NCBI RefSeq assembly: GCF_000503895.1
Contig: NC_022997.1
Coordinates: forward strand, 826,501 to 890,500
Direction: 5' to 3'
Length of the DNA stretch: 64,000 nt
DNA from: Hyphomicrobium nitrativorans NL23
GTDB lineage: Bacteria; Pseudomonadota; Alphaproteobacteria; Rhizobiales; Hyphomicrobiaceae
Shown here: positions 18,858-27,228 of the stretch, piece after piece
Layout: every line of letters starts with the position of its first letter
Numbering within the stretch: position 1 is the first letter of the stretch
Notes under the pieces: generated by a model
The model's input: only the letters and a program-made list of their open reading frames with translations
Database searches by the model: none
What the model was told of the DNA's origin: nothing
Program-made: the position numbers and the translations under genes

Positions 18858-19412
18858 GTGACGATCATGGCGAAGGTCCGGAGACCCGTCATTTCCAGAA
18901 TGCGGGGCTGGCTTGGGGTCGTGACGTGCGCGCTCGTCGGTGTTGCCGTGGTCGCGGGCCCGTTGCGGGCCGGCGAGTATGACTACGAAGACGACATGGA
19001 GCCGACGCAGACGCTTGCGCAGGAGCACGTGCTGCCGGTGCCGCGCGTCACGATCTATCCGGGCGACGTCATCACCGAAAACATGCTGTCGGATCGGCCG
19101 TTCTTCGGCGCGGAGTATGAAGGTCGCGGCTTCGCCGGATCGCAGGGCGATCTCGTCGGCAGAGTTGCGCGCCAGACGCTGCTGCCGCATTTGCCCATCG
19201 CAGCCACGGCCGTGCGCGAGCCACATGCGGTGGTGCAGGGGCGGCCAGCGGTCGTGTATTTTCAGTCCGGTTCGCTCATCATCTCGGCGACGGCGATGCC
19301 GCTTCAGGCGGGTGTTGCGGGTGAAGTCATCAGCTTGCGCAACACCGACAGCGGGACGACGATCCGCGGCGTTGTGCAGGGGGACGGCACGGTTCGCGTG
19401 GGGCTGCCATGA
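18858..19412 (+). CDS. flgA: Flagellar P-ring assembly chaperone FlgA
   Basis: 184 residues from a GTG start. FlgA is a periplasmic chaperone for P-ring protein FlgI. An N-terminal signal/anchor segment (LGVVTCALVGVAVVAGPLRA) is followed by an SAF-type domain: VPRVTIYPGDVITENMLSDR, then the C-terminal SASAMPLQAGVAGEVI-like strand seen as ISATAMPLQAGVAGEVISLR and GTTIRGVVQGDGTVRVGLP. The stop overlaps the flgI ATG. Confidence 0.92.
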   Translation: MTIMAKVRRPVISRMRGWLGVVTCALVGVAVVAGPLRAGEYDYEDDMEPTQTLAQEHVLPVPRVTIYPGDVITENMLSDRPFFGAEYEGRGFAGSQGDLVGRVARQTLLPHLPIAATAVREPHAVVQGRPAVVYFQSGSLIISATAMPLQAGVAGEVISLRNTDSGTTIRGVVQGDGTVRVGLP

Positions 19413-20521
19413 CGCGCTGCGCCACACTTTTTCTCGTTTTGGCGGCCGTTGCTGCGCTTGCGCCGGGGGCGGCCGACGCCACGACGCGGATCAAGGATAT
19501 TACAGCCGTTCAGGGCGTGCGGGCCAACCAGCTCGTCGGCTACGGCCTGGTCGTGGGCCTCAACGGCTCGGGGGACAGCTTGCGCAATGCGCCCTTTACG
19601 GCGCAGTCGCTCGAATCGATGCTCGATCAGATGGGCGTCAACGTGCGCGACTCCGCTTCGCGGACACGCAATGTCGCGGCTGTGCTCGTGACGGCGGATC
19701 TCCCGCCGTTTGCGGGGCGCGGCGCCCGGATCGACGTGACGGTCTCTTCGCTCGGCGATGCCACGTCGCTTGCGGGCGGTTCGCTCGTCATGACGCCGCT
19801 CAATGGCGCAGACGGTGCGATCTACGCGGTGGCGCAGGGCCCCGTGGCGGTGAGCGGGTTCCAAATCCAGGGCCGCGCGGAAACGCTCAGCCAGAATGTG
19901 CCGACGACGGGACGCATTCCGAATGGCGCACTCGTGGAGCGGGAGGTTGCGGGTTCCCTCGACGATGAGGAGACGCTCGTGCTCGAACTGCGCAACCCGG
20001 ACTTTACCACTGCGGTTCGCATTGCGGATGTGATCAACGACTACACCAAGGCGCGTTACGGACGGCCTTCGGCGCGCGAGCAGGATCTCAGGAGCGTGGC
20101 GTTGAGGCGGCCGCACAACGTGAGCGCGGCGCGGTTTCTTTCCGAGGTCGGCGAACTCGTTACGCAGGCGGATTCTCCTGCACGGGTGGTGATCGACGAG
20201 AGAACGGGAACCGTGGTGATCGGGCGGGACGTGCAGATCGCGACGGTGGCGGTTTCGCACGGCAGCCTCACGGTTCGGATTACGGAAGGCGCGCAGGTCT
20301 CGCAGCCCGAGCCGTTCTCCGACGGCGAAACCGTGGTGGTGCCGGAGACCTTTGTGACCGTGAACCAGGAAGGCGCAAACCTCGCCATCATGGGCGGCAC
20401 CAACCTCGAAACGCTGGTGCGAGGCCTCAACATGATGGGTCTCAGGCCCATGGGCATCATCGCCATTCTGCAAGCCATCAAGACGTCCGGTGCGCTTCAA
20501 GCGGAGCTTGTGGTGCAATGA
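19409..20521 (+). CDS. flgI: Flagellar P-ring protein FlgI
   Basis: 370 residues with a cleavable signal peptide (LFLVLAAVAALAPGAADA). FlgI forms the P ring around the rod in the peptidoglycan layer. Family motifs include TRIKDITAVQGVRANQLVGY at the mature N-terminus, GLNGSGDSLRNAPFT, and the C-terminal NLETLVRGLNMMGLRPMGII followed by AILQAIKTSGALQAELVVQ. It overlaps flgA upstream and motE downstream by four bases each. Confidence 0.96.
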   Translation: MTRCATLFLVLAAVAALAPGAADATTRIKDITAVQGVRANQLVGYGLVVGLNGSGDSLRNAPFTAQSLESMLDQMGVNVRDSASRTRNVAAVLVTADLPPFAGRGARIDVTVSSLGDATSLAGGSLVMTPLNGADGAIYAVAQGPVAVSGFQIQGRAETLSQNVPTTGRIPNGALVEREVAGSLDDEETLVLELRNPDFTTAVRIADVINDYTKARYGRPSAREQDLRSVALRRPHNVSAARFLSEVGELVTQADSPARVVIDERTGTVVIGRDVQIATVAVSHGSLTVRITEGAQVSQPEPFSDGETVVVPETFVTVNQEGANLAIMGGTNLETLVRGLNMMGLRPMGIIAILQAIKTSGALQAELVVQ

Positions 20522-21552
20522 GGTGGCTGGAAGCGGAGCGCGGAAACGAAAACGGTGCAGCGAGCGGGGGGCGTCTGCTCGCGCTCGGTCTGGCGTTGGG
20601 TGTGCTCGGCTTCGCAGGGGGTATCGTGGCGCCTGCCGCTGCCCAGCGAAACTGGGACCCCATTGTCGCGACCGCGCCTGGCGGTGCGCTGCAAGGGCAT
20701 CAGCAGTTGCCCGTTATGGTCGATCCACGCCAATTTCCGCCCCCTGGGCAGCCGTCCGCCGCGGTCCCCAACGACCCGCTTCCGCAAGGCGCCTGGTCGC
20801 CTCTGGTGACGGGAGCCATTCCGGATCGGCGTCCCGCACAGCGGCGCGCGACCGCGACGCCGAAATCTGGGACGGATGCGGTGCAAAGCCGTGCCTCGCC
20901 TGTCGCCGACGGGCTGTCTCCGATCCGGCCGACGCGTGGCGGTATCGTAACGGGAACGGTTCAGAGCGAGCCGGCAGCTTCCGCGTCCGATGCGGCCGAC
21001 GATGCGTCTGCGCCGCCTTCACGGCCCGGTCCCTTGGACGCGCTGCCTCCCAATGCCACGGCGGCGCAGCAATATTGCTTCAATACGGCCGATACGGCCG
21101 CGGATGCGCGGTTCGCCTGGCAAGCCAAGAAGATCCAGGAAATGGAGGCCGAGCTCAACAAGCGCGCGGAGCAGCTCTCGGCCAAGACCGAGGAATACAA
21201 GACGTGGCTAGCACGGCGCGACGAGTTCTCGCGTAAGGCTCACGAAAAGCTGGTGGGGTTTTATTCGCGCATGCGCGCCGACGCGGCGGCGGCGCAGTTG
21301 GCGGCGATCGACGAGGAGACGGCGGCGGCTGTGGTGACGAAGCTCGAAACCAAGGTCGCAAGCCAGATCATGGGCGAGATGGAACCTGCTCAGGCCGCGA
21401 AGATCGCGAGCGTCATTGCGGGCGCTGCGCGGACCAAACCTGCCGCGCGCAGAGGTGCTGCCGCACGCGGTGCGGCGTCGGGTGCACGGAATCGGGATGC
21501 GGCGGCGACGCCCGGCAATGCAGCCAGCGCGCGGGGGCGCCCTGAATCATGA
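20518..21552 (+). CDS. motE: MotE-like periplasmic chaperone of the flagellar motor
   Basis: 344 residues. In Sinorhizobium MotE is a periplasmic chaperone for MotC, encoded between flgI and flgH, exactly the position seen here. The protein has an N-terminal hydrophobic segment (LLALGLALGVLGFAGGIVAP), a long Pro/Ala-rich linker, a coiled coil (KKIQEMEAELNKRAEQLSAK), and a helical domain resembling the MgtE intracellular N-domain (AAIDEETAAAVVTKLETKVA, then SQIMGEMEPAQAAKIASVIA). The tail is Ala/Arg-rich. It overlaps both neighbours by four bases. Identity rests on domain pattern plus synteny with motC in the same locus. Confidence 0.82.
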   Translation: MRWLEAERGNENGAASGGRLLALGLALGVLGFAGGIVAPAAAQRNWDPIVATAPGGALQGHQQLPVMVDPRQFPPPGQPSAAVPNDPLPQGAWSPLVTGAIPDRRPAQRRATATPKSGTDAVQSRASPVADGLSPIRPTRGGIVTGTVQSEPAASASDAADDASAPPSRPGPLDALPPNATAAQQYCFNTADTAADARFAWQAKKIQEMEAELNKRAEQLSAKTEEYKTWLARRDEFSRKAHEKLVGFYSRMRADAAAAQLAAIDEETAAAVVTKLETKVASQIMGEMEPAQAAKIASVIAGAARTKPAARRGAAARGAASGARNRDAAATPGNAASARGRPES

Positions 21553-22325
21553 CGAGGCACGCAATCATACCGCTCAGTTCCCGGCCAAAGCCGACGCTCT
21601 CGCGCGCGGCGCCAGGTGTCGTCGCGCTCACGCTCGCCATGCTGTCGGGTGCCTGCGCCGTCGATCCGGCCGATATCGGGCGCGAGCCGGCGCTCAGCGC
21701 TGTCGGCTCCGGTTTGCTCGCGAACCGCATGCCGCTTCCTGCGGAACCGGCGCCGCGCCCGGCTTACCGGCCCGGAAACTCGATCTGGCAGGATGCGAGC
21801 GCGGATCTGTTCCGCGATCCGCGAGCGCGCAAGATCGGCGATGTGGTGACGGTGAGGATTTCGATCAAAGACAAGGCGAGCATCGACAACAATTCGAAGC
21901 GCTCGCGCGACTCCAAGGCCAAGCTGAAGCCGAAGCTGATCTATGACGCGACGACGTCGGGAGGGACGGCGGTGTCGGGCGATCTTTCGCTCGATGCGCA
22001 GGTCGATGCCGGGACTTCGACGGACAGCAAGGGCCGCATCAACAGATCCGAGGATATCAAGCTCTTGGTCGCTGCCGTCGTTACGGGTGTGCTGCCGAAC
22101 GGCAATCTTATCATCAGCGGGAGCCAGGAAGTTCGCGTGAACTTCGAGGTGCGCGAACTCAGCGTGGCTGGGATCGTGAGGCCGCGCGACATTTCGACGG
22201 ACAATACGGTCGCGTACGAGAAGGTCGCGGAGGCGCGGATTTCCTACGGCGGGCGCGGCCGGATTTCGGAAGTGCAGCAGCCAGCGGTGGTCCACCAGCT
22301 CTTCGATCTTCTGACGCCGTTCTAG
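21549..22325 (+). CDS. flgH: Flagellar L-ring lipoprotein FlgH
   Basis: 258 residues. FlgH forms the outer membrane L ring. A signal segment ends in the lipobox LSGAC with the lipidated cysteine near residue 36. Conserved regions include GNSIWQDASADLFRDPRARK, DVVTVRISIKDKASIDNNSK and the C-terminal GRISEVQQPAVVHQLFDLLTPF end. It overlaps motE by four bases and precedes fliL. Confidence 0.95.
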   Translation: MTRHAIIPLSSRPKPTLSRAAPGVVALTLAMLSGACAVDPADIGREPALSAVGSGLLANRMPLPAEPAPRPAYRPGNSIWQDASADLFRDPRARKIGDVVTVRISIKDKASIDNNSKRSRDSKAKLKPKLIYDATTSGGTAVSGDLSLDAQVDAGTSTDSKGRINRSEDIKLLVAAVVTGVLPNGNLIISGSQEVRVNFEVRELSVAGIVRPRDISTDNTVAYEKVAEARISYGGRGRISEVQQPAVVHQLFDLLTPF

Positions 22326-22354
22326 GCTGCGTACTCATTGTAGGGGAGCGGCCG

Positions 22355-22852
22355 TTGGCCAAGAAGGACACGAAGGGCGAAGGCAAGGGCGGCGGCGGAC
22401 TTATCGGAGTCGTCGTCGTGACCGTGCTTGCGCTCGCGTGTGGCGCGGGGTTCGGCTTCTATATCGATGCCCAACTGAAATCCCGGGCAGGAGCGATCCC
22501 TCAAGAGAAGGTCGAAGCACCCGCCGGGGCGCCCGCGCCCGCGGCTCCCGCTGCGTCTCCGACGGCGCGGCTCGTGGCGCTTGCGCCGATTGTCGCCAAC
22601 CTTTCCGAGCCGTCGACCGCGTGGATGCGAGTCGAGGCGTCGATCCTGGTCGACGATACAGAGCCTGGTTCCGATCTGTTGGCTGCCCAGCTTGCCGAAG
22701 ATATTCTCGCTTACCTCAGAACCACGACGCTTACCCAGTTCCAGGGAGCGAGCGGGTTCCAAAACCTGCGCGAGGACTTCAAGGACCGCGCCACCATTCG
22801 CGATCCCGGCCGGATCAAGGACGTCATCATCCATGGAGTGGTTGTGGAATGA
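22355..22852 (+). CDS. fliL: Flagellar basal body-associated protein FliL
   Basis: 165 residues from a TTG start preceded by AGGGGAG. FliL is a single-pass inner membrane protein around the stator. A lysine-rich cytoplasmic tip (MAKKDTKGEGK) is followed by the membrane helix (LIGVVVVTVLALACGAGFGF), a Pro/Ala linker and a stomatin-like periplasmic domain (LAPIVANLSEPSTAWMRVEA, then LRTTTLTQFQGASGFQNLRE). The stop overlaps the fliP ATG. Confidence 0.92.
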   Translation: MAKKDTKGEGKGGGGLIGVVVVTVLALACGAGFGFYIDAQLKSRAGAIPQEKVEAPAGAPAPAAPAASPTARLVALAPIVANLSEPSTAWMRVEASILVDDTEPGSDLLAAQLAEDILAYLRTTTLTQFQGASGFQNLREDFKDRATIRDPGRIKDVIIHGVVVE

Positions 22853-23586
22853 CGCTTCGCGCCCTCCTCGCTCTGCTCTTCGTTCTCCTTCCCGGCGTTG
22901 CGCTTGCGCAGGGGCTCAACCTTGAGAACCTGATCCCGTCCGACGAGCAAAGCACCACCGGGCGGATGGTGCAGATCGTGCTCCTGATCACCGTCCTCTC
23001 GGTGGCGCCGGGCCTTCTCGTCATGGTGACGTGCTTCACGCGCTTCGTGATCGTGTTGTCGCTATTACGTTCGGGCATCGGTCTGCAGACAACGCCGGCG
23101 AACATGGTGCTCGTGAGCCTTGCGCTGTTTCTGACGTTCTACGTGATGGCACCGACGTTCGACCGGGCCTGGCAGAACGGCCTTAAGCCGTTCATGGAGA
23201 ACCAGATCAGCGAGGAGGAGGCCTATACCCAGATTACGCAGCCGCTGCGTGAGTTCATGCAGGCCAACGTCAGGCCGCGGGACCTCGAACTCTTTCAGGA
23301 TCTCGCCGAGGAGCGTTTCGGTCCGCGTGACGAGAATGCGGAGGTCGAGCTCAGGGTGCTGATACCGGCCTTCATGATCTCGGAACTCCGACGAGGCTTC
23401 GAGATGGGCTTTCTCGTCGTGCTGCCTTTTCTCGTCATCGATCTTCTTGTCGCGACCTTAACCATGTCCATGGGCATGATGATGCTGCCGCCAACGGTCA
23501 TGAGTTTGCCGTTCAAGATCCTGTTCTTTGTGCTGATCGATGGGTGGAACCTGTTGGTGGGTGGGCTCGTCCGGTCGTTCCCTTGA
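22849..23586 (+). CDS. fliP: Flagellar export gate protein FliP
   Basis: 245 residues from the ATG overlapping the fliL stop; the frame is open further upstream inside fliL but is not protein-like there. FliP is the core subunit of the export gate. A cleavable signal peptide (ALLALLFVLLPGVALA) is followed by four membrane segments with the conserved MVTCFTRFVIVLSLLRSGIG, TPANMVLVSLALFLTFYVM and VLIPAFMISELRRGFEMGF regions. No fliO gene is recognisable next to it. It is the last gene of the flgB operon. Confidence 0.96.
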   Translation: MTLRALLALLFVLLPGVALAQGLNLENLIPSDEQSTTGRMVQIVLLITVLSVAPGLLVMVTCFTRFVIVLSLLRSGIGLQTTPANMVLVSLALFLTFYVMAPTFDRAWQNGLKPFMENQISEEEAYTQITQPLREFMQANVRPRDLELFQDLAEERFGPRDENAEVELRVLIPAFMISELRRGFEMGFLVVLPFLVIDLLVATLTMSMGMMMLPPTVMSLPFKILFFVLIDGWNLLVGGLVRSFP

Positions 23587-23771
23587 CGGGATTATCTTCA
23601 ACCCGACCCAGCTAAAGCAGCGGCGCCTATTAACCGGCGCGCAATATATGCTCGTTATGCTGAAGTCTGTGGCAGCTGGGTTAGGGGGACATCCTTGGCA
23701 CGCCGCCGCGGTGGAATGATTGGCCGTCGTTACGGCCTGAATGCGTAGCGTAGTGTAAGGGTAGTAGCGAT

Positions 23772-24698
23772 ATGAGTAGCATCAACACCAACATCGCGGC
23801 AATGACCGCGTTGCAGACCCTCCGGTCCACAAACTCCGAACTTCTTCAGACGCAGAACCGCATTTCGACGGGTCTGCGCGTTTCCAGCGCCTCCGACAAC
23901 GCCGCTTACTGGTCGATCGCGACCACGATGCGCAACGACCGTCAGTCGATCTCGACGGTTTCGGACGCGCTCGGCCTCGGCTCCGCGACGGCGGAAATCG
24001 CTTCCAAGGGCATCGAGACCGGGATCAAGATCGCCAGCGAGATCAAGGACAAGCTGCTTGCCGCCCGTACGCCGGGCGTTGACCGCGCCAAGATCCAGAC
24101 CGAAATCACCGAGCTTCAGGAGTCTCTGAAGGCCGTCGTCGGAGGTGCAAGCTTCAACGGTCAGAACTGGCTTCAGACCAGCAGCGACGACGAAGACGCC
24201 CGTACGATCGTGTCGTCGTTCTCGCGCGGTTCCGACGGCAAGATCTCGATCGGCACGATCTCGGTCGATCTCGAATCGACCCGTCTCGTCGACACGTCGA
24301 CGGGTGCGTCTGCCGGCGGTATTCTCGACGCCGACATCGCGATGGCTACGGGCACGGGCACCGTGACGGTTCTCGACCTCGACATCTCGGCGCTTGAAGA
24401 CACCACGGAGGATCTCGCCGACCTCGAAGCGATGATCTCGGGCGTGGACGCGGCCATCGAAAAGATGACGGATGCGGCCAGCACGCTGGGCGCCGTCAAG
24501 ACGCGCATCGACATCCAGAAGGACTTCTCCGACAGCCTCATGGCGGCGATCGACAAGGGTGTCGGCCAGCTCGTCGACGCGGACATGAACGAAGAGTCGA
24601 CCCGCCTTCAGGCCCTGCAGGTTCGCCAGCAGCTGGGCATCCAGGCTCTTGGTATCGCCAACCAGAGCGCCCAGTCGATCCTGTCGCTCTTCCGGTAA
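23772..24698 (+). CDS. Flagellin 1
   Basis: 308 residues. Flagellin polymerises into the filament. The N-terminal helices (SSINTNIAAMTALQTLRSTN, then TQNRISTGLRVSSASDNAAY) and C-terminal helices (LQALQVRQQLGIQALGIANQ, ending SAQSILSLFR) are the D0/D1 core; the variable central part is short, about 100 residues. It shares long identical stretches with flagellin 2. A good hairpin terminator follows. Upstream, 185 bases without a gene separate it from fliP; no convincing sigma-54 site was found there. Confidence 0.96.
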   Translation: MSSINTNIAAMTALQTLRSTNSELLQTQNRISTGLRVSSASDNAAYWSIATTMRNDRQSISTVSDALGLGSATAEIASKGIETGIKIASEIKDKLLAARTPGVDRAKIQTEITELQESLKAVVGGASFNGQNWLQTSSDDEDARTIVSSFSRGSDGKISIGTISVDLESTRLVDTSTGASAGGILDADIAMATGTGTVTVLDLDISALEDTTEDLADLEAMISGVDAAIEKMTDAASTLGAVKTRIDIQKDFSDSLMAAIDKGVGQLVDADMNEESTRLQALQVRQQLGIQALGIANQSAQSILSLFR

Positions 24699-24730
24699 AG
24701 TTCGGTCCCTTCGAAACCCACCGATCCTGG

Positions 24731-24766
24731 AAGGCCGTGTCCCTTGGGGCGCGGCCTTTCCTCTTT
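24731..24766 (+). terminator. Rho-independent terminator after flagellin 1
   Basis: A stem with left arm AGGCCGTGTC and right arm GGCGCGGCCT (ten pairs, two of them G-T wobbles) around a CCTTGG loop is followed by TTCCTCTTT. It lies 33 bases after the flagellin 1 stop. Confidence 0.8.
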
Positions 24767-24895
24767 GAGATCCTGCTTTAGACGGCTTGTTCGTTTTAGG
24801 ACACCCGTTAACAGTTCGGTAAGTAAAGCTGCCCTACCTTCGATTCTGAAAGCCCGACTTGGAGCGGGACATACGGGTCGGAAGGGAAACCTGAC

Positions 24896-25831
24896 ATGGG
24901 CAGCAGCATTAACACGAACATCGCGGCGATGACCGCGTTGCAGAGCCTCAACGCCACCAACAAGCAACTTCTCACGACGCAGAACCGTGTCTCGACGGGT
25001 TTGCGCGTTGCGGATGCATCGGACAACGCGGCCTACTGGTCGATTGCGACCACGATGCGCGGCGACCGCTCGTCGATCTCGACGGTTGCGGACGCGCTCG
25101 GCCTCGGCTCCGCCACGGCGGAAATCGCCGCCAAGGGCATCGAGACCGCGATCAAGATCGCCGGCGAGATCAAAGATAAGCTGATGGTTGCCCGTACGCC
25201 GGGCGTGGACCGCACGAAGATCCAGAAGGAAATCTCGGAACTTCAAGACTCGCTCAAGGCCGTCGTCGAGGGTGCGACGTTCAACGGCCAGAATTGGCTC
25301 CAGAGCAACAGTGCCGACGCTGCGGATGAGAATCGGACGATCGTGTCGTCCTTCTCGCGCGCTTCGGACGGCAGCATCTCGATCGGTACGATCACGGTCG
25401 ACCTGGAGGCGATGCGCCTCGTCGATACCGACACGGGTGCTTCCGCCGGCGGTATCCTCGATTCGGACATCGCGCTCGCAACCGGCACCGGCACCGTGAC
25501 GGTTCTCGATCTCGACATTTCCGCTCTCGAAGACAATGCCGAGGATCTCGCCGACCTCGTGAAAATGATCGAGGGCGTCGATAGCGCCATCAATAAGATG
25601 ACGGACGCGGCCAGCTCGCTCGGTGCGGTCAAGACGCGCATCGACATCCAGAAGGACTTCGCACAGAGCCTGATGGATGCCATCGATACTGGCGTCGGGC
25701 AGCTTGTGGATGCCGATATGAACGCGGAATCGACCAGGTTGCAGGCTCTCCAGGTTCGCCAGCAGCTCGGTATCTCGGCGCTCGGTATCGCCAACCAGTC
25801 CGCTCAGATGATCATGAGGCTCTTCCAGTAA
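24896..25831 (+). CDS. Flagellin 2
   Basis: 311 residues, closely similar to flagellin 1 across nearly the whole length: both share DNAAYWSIATTMR, GLGSATAEIA, VARTPGVDR-type loop, TGASAGGIL and GTGTVTVLDLDISALED. Differences concentrate in charged surface positions and in a three-residue insertion near residue 142 (NSADAADENR). Ends SAQMIMRLFQ. It is flanked by its own leader (197 bases) and a strong terminator, so it is probably transcribed alone. Recent duplication with gene 1 is the simplest explanation. Confidence 0.96.
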   Translation: MGSSINTNIAAMTALQSLNATNKQLLTTQNRVSTGLRVADASDNAAYWSIATTMRGDRSSISTVADALGLGSATAEIAAKGIETAIKIAGEIKDKLMVARTPGVDRTKIQKEISELQDSLKAVVEGATFNGQNWLQSNSADAADENRTIVSSFSRASDGSISIGTITVDLEAMRLVDTDTGASAGGILDSDIALATGTGTVTVLDLDISALEDNAEDLADLVKMIEGVDSAINKMTDAASSLGAVKTRIDIQKDFAQSLMDAIDTGVGQLVDADMNAESTRLQALQVRQQLGISALGIANQSAQMIMRLFQ

Positions 25832-25863
25832 GCCTCGCGCTGGCGACGCACGCTTTCAAGGCG

Positions 25864-25899
25864 AAAGCCGCGCTCCCTCCCGGAGCGCGGCTTTTGTCT
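25864..25899 (+). terminator. Rho-independent terminator after flagellin 2
   Basis: A 13-pair perfect stem (left arm AAAGCCGCGCTCC, right arm GGAGCGCGGCTTT) around a five-base CTCCC loop, followed by TTGTCTTT. It begins 33 bases after the stop codon. Confidence 0.9.
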
Positions 25900-26004
25900 T
25901 TCCGCGTGCTCCGTCTTCCTACAACTGACCCTCCGTTATGCTCGCAATCCCCGCACAAGGTTCGAAAGAAAGAATGTCTTACGAATCGGTAAAGGGGCGC
26001 TGGC

Positions 26005-26964
26005 ATGAGCAGCATCAACACGAACATCGCGGCGATGACCGCGCTGCAGACCCTGAGCCAGACCAACAAGGATTTGTTGGTCACGCAGAACCGTGTTTCC
26101 ACGGGGCTGAGGGTTAAGGACGCCTCCGACAACGCCGCTTACTGGTCGATCGCAACGACCATGCGCAGCGACAACATGGCGGTCTCGACGGTTCAGGACG
26201 CGCTGGGGCTCGGCGCCGCGACGGTGGAGGTGGCCGCTACCGCGCTGAACAGTTCGATCGAAACCGTCAGTAAGATCCACGCCAAGCTCGTTGCGGCGAT
26301 GGCACCCGGTCTCGACCGCCACAAGATCCAGACCGAGATCAAGGAGCTACAGGCCGAGCTGAGGAATACCTCGCAGTCGGCTGTGTTCTCAGGCGAGAAC
26401 TGGCTCCAGGGGAACTCGGATACGGGGCCCGACTCCAAGACGATCGTGGCCTCTTTCTCCCGTGACAGCAGCGGGACGATCTCGATCGGCACGATCGAGG
26501 TCGATGTCGGGCCGGGCGGCACGATGATGTTCGATCTGGGGACCTCGGCCTCCGCAGGCGGTCTGCTCGACAAGACACACACTCTCACGAACGCAACTGC
26601 GCCGAACAACGAGATTTCGATTGCGGGCGAAAGCACAGGGCTCACGATCGATTGGATCACCGACGATCCGGACGATCTCCTTGCGCTCAAGGAGATGGCG
26701 GAGATCGTCGATAAGGCGCTCCGGAGCATGACGGATGCCGCGACGCTTCTCGGCGCCGCCAAGTCGCGAATCAGCTTGCAGAAGGACTTCGTGAGCAAGC
26801 TCATCGATTCGATCGATGTGGGCATCGGACAGCTCGTCGATGCCGATATGAACGAAGAATCGACGCGATTGCAGGCCTTGCAGGTGCGCCAGCAGCTCGG
26901 CGTGCAGGCGCTCGGTATCGCCAACCAGTCGGCGCAGATGATCCTGAGACTGTTCCAGGGCTAA
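26005..26964 (+). CDS. Flagellin 3 (divergent copy)
   Basis: 319 residues. N- and C-terminal cores match the other two flagellins (SSINTNIAAMTALQTLSQTN; LQVRQQLGVQALGIANQSAQ), but the middle third differs: GIEVDVG-type region reads TIEVDVGPGGTMMFDLGTSA and TGLTIDWITDDPDDLLALKE, with no counterpart of the VLDLDISALED segment. It may form a different part of the filament or be expressed under other conditions. It has its own 173-base leader and a strong terminator. Confidence 0.95.
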   Translation: MSSINTNIAAMTALQTLSQTNKDLLVTQNRVSTGLRVKDASDNAAYWSIATTMRSDNMAVSTVQDALGLGAATVEVAATALNSSIETVSKIHAKLVAAMAPGLDRHKIQTEIKELQAELRNTSQSAVFSGENWLQGNSDTGPDSKTIVASFSRDSSGTISIGTIEVDVGPGGTMMFDLGTSASAGGLLDKTHTLTNATAPNNEISIAGESTGLTIDWITDDPDDLLALKEMAEIVDKALRSMTDAATLLGAAKSRISLQKDFVSKLIDSIDVGIGQLVDADMNEESTRLQALQVRQQLGVQALGIANQSAQMILRLFQG

Positions 26965-27011
26965 TCCAGGTATTTCCAGGGCCCGGCTCCCCATCACACC
27001 CGAGCCCCCAA

Positions 27012-27052
27012 GAAGGCCACGCCACCCCGCCCCGGCGTGGCCTTCGCATTTT
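27012..27052 (+). terminator. Rho-independent terminator after flagellin 3
   Basis: A 12-pair perfect stem (GAAGGCCACGCC / GGCGTGGCCTTC) with a ten-base loop ACCCCGCCCC, followed by GCATTTT. It starts 48 bases after the flagellin 3 stop. Confidence 0.85.
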
Positions 27053-27228
27053 CGCTCGGCGCAGTTGGTGCTGGCGGAGGCGATGGCGTGGTGATGCCCG
27101 TGCCTCGCTCCGCTTCTTTTCGGCGCAAACGTTTGGCGCGGCAAACCCCGCGCAAGCTTGATCCCTCAGAATCCCGGTGCACCATTCCGCTAGAGCGCAC
27201 AATGGGTTGGTTGGGGGTTGGCTGAGCA

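Noticed and set aside
18018-20518. Two long minus-strand open frames (469 and 404 codons)
   Set aside because: They are antisense to flgG, flgA and flgI, with His/Arg-rich translations and no motifs.
23696-23711. TGGCACG upstream of flagellin 1 as a sigma-54 promoter
   Set aside because: The -24 half matches TGGCAC but the -12 TTGC element is missing at the required spacing. No convincing sigma-54 or sigma-28 site was found before any flagellar operon.
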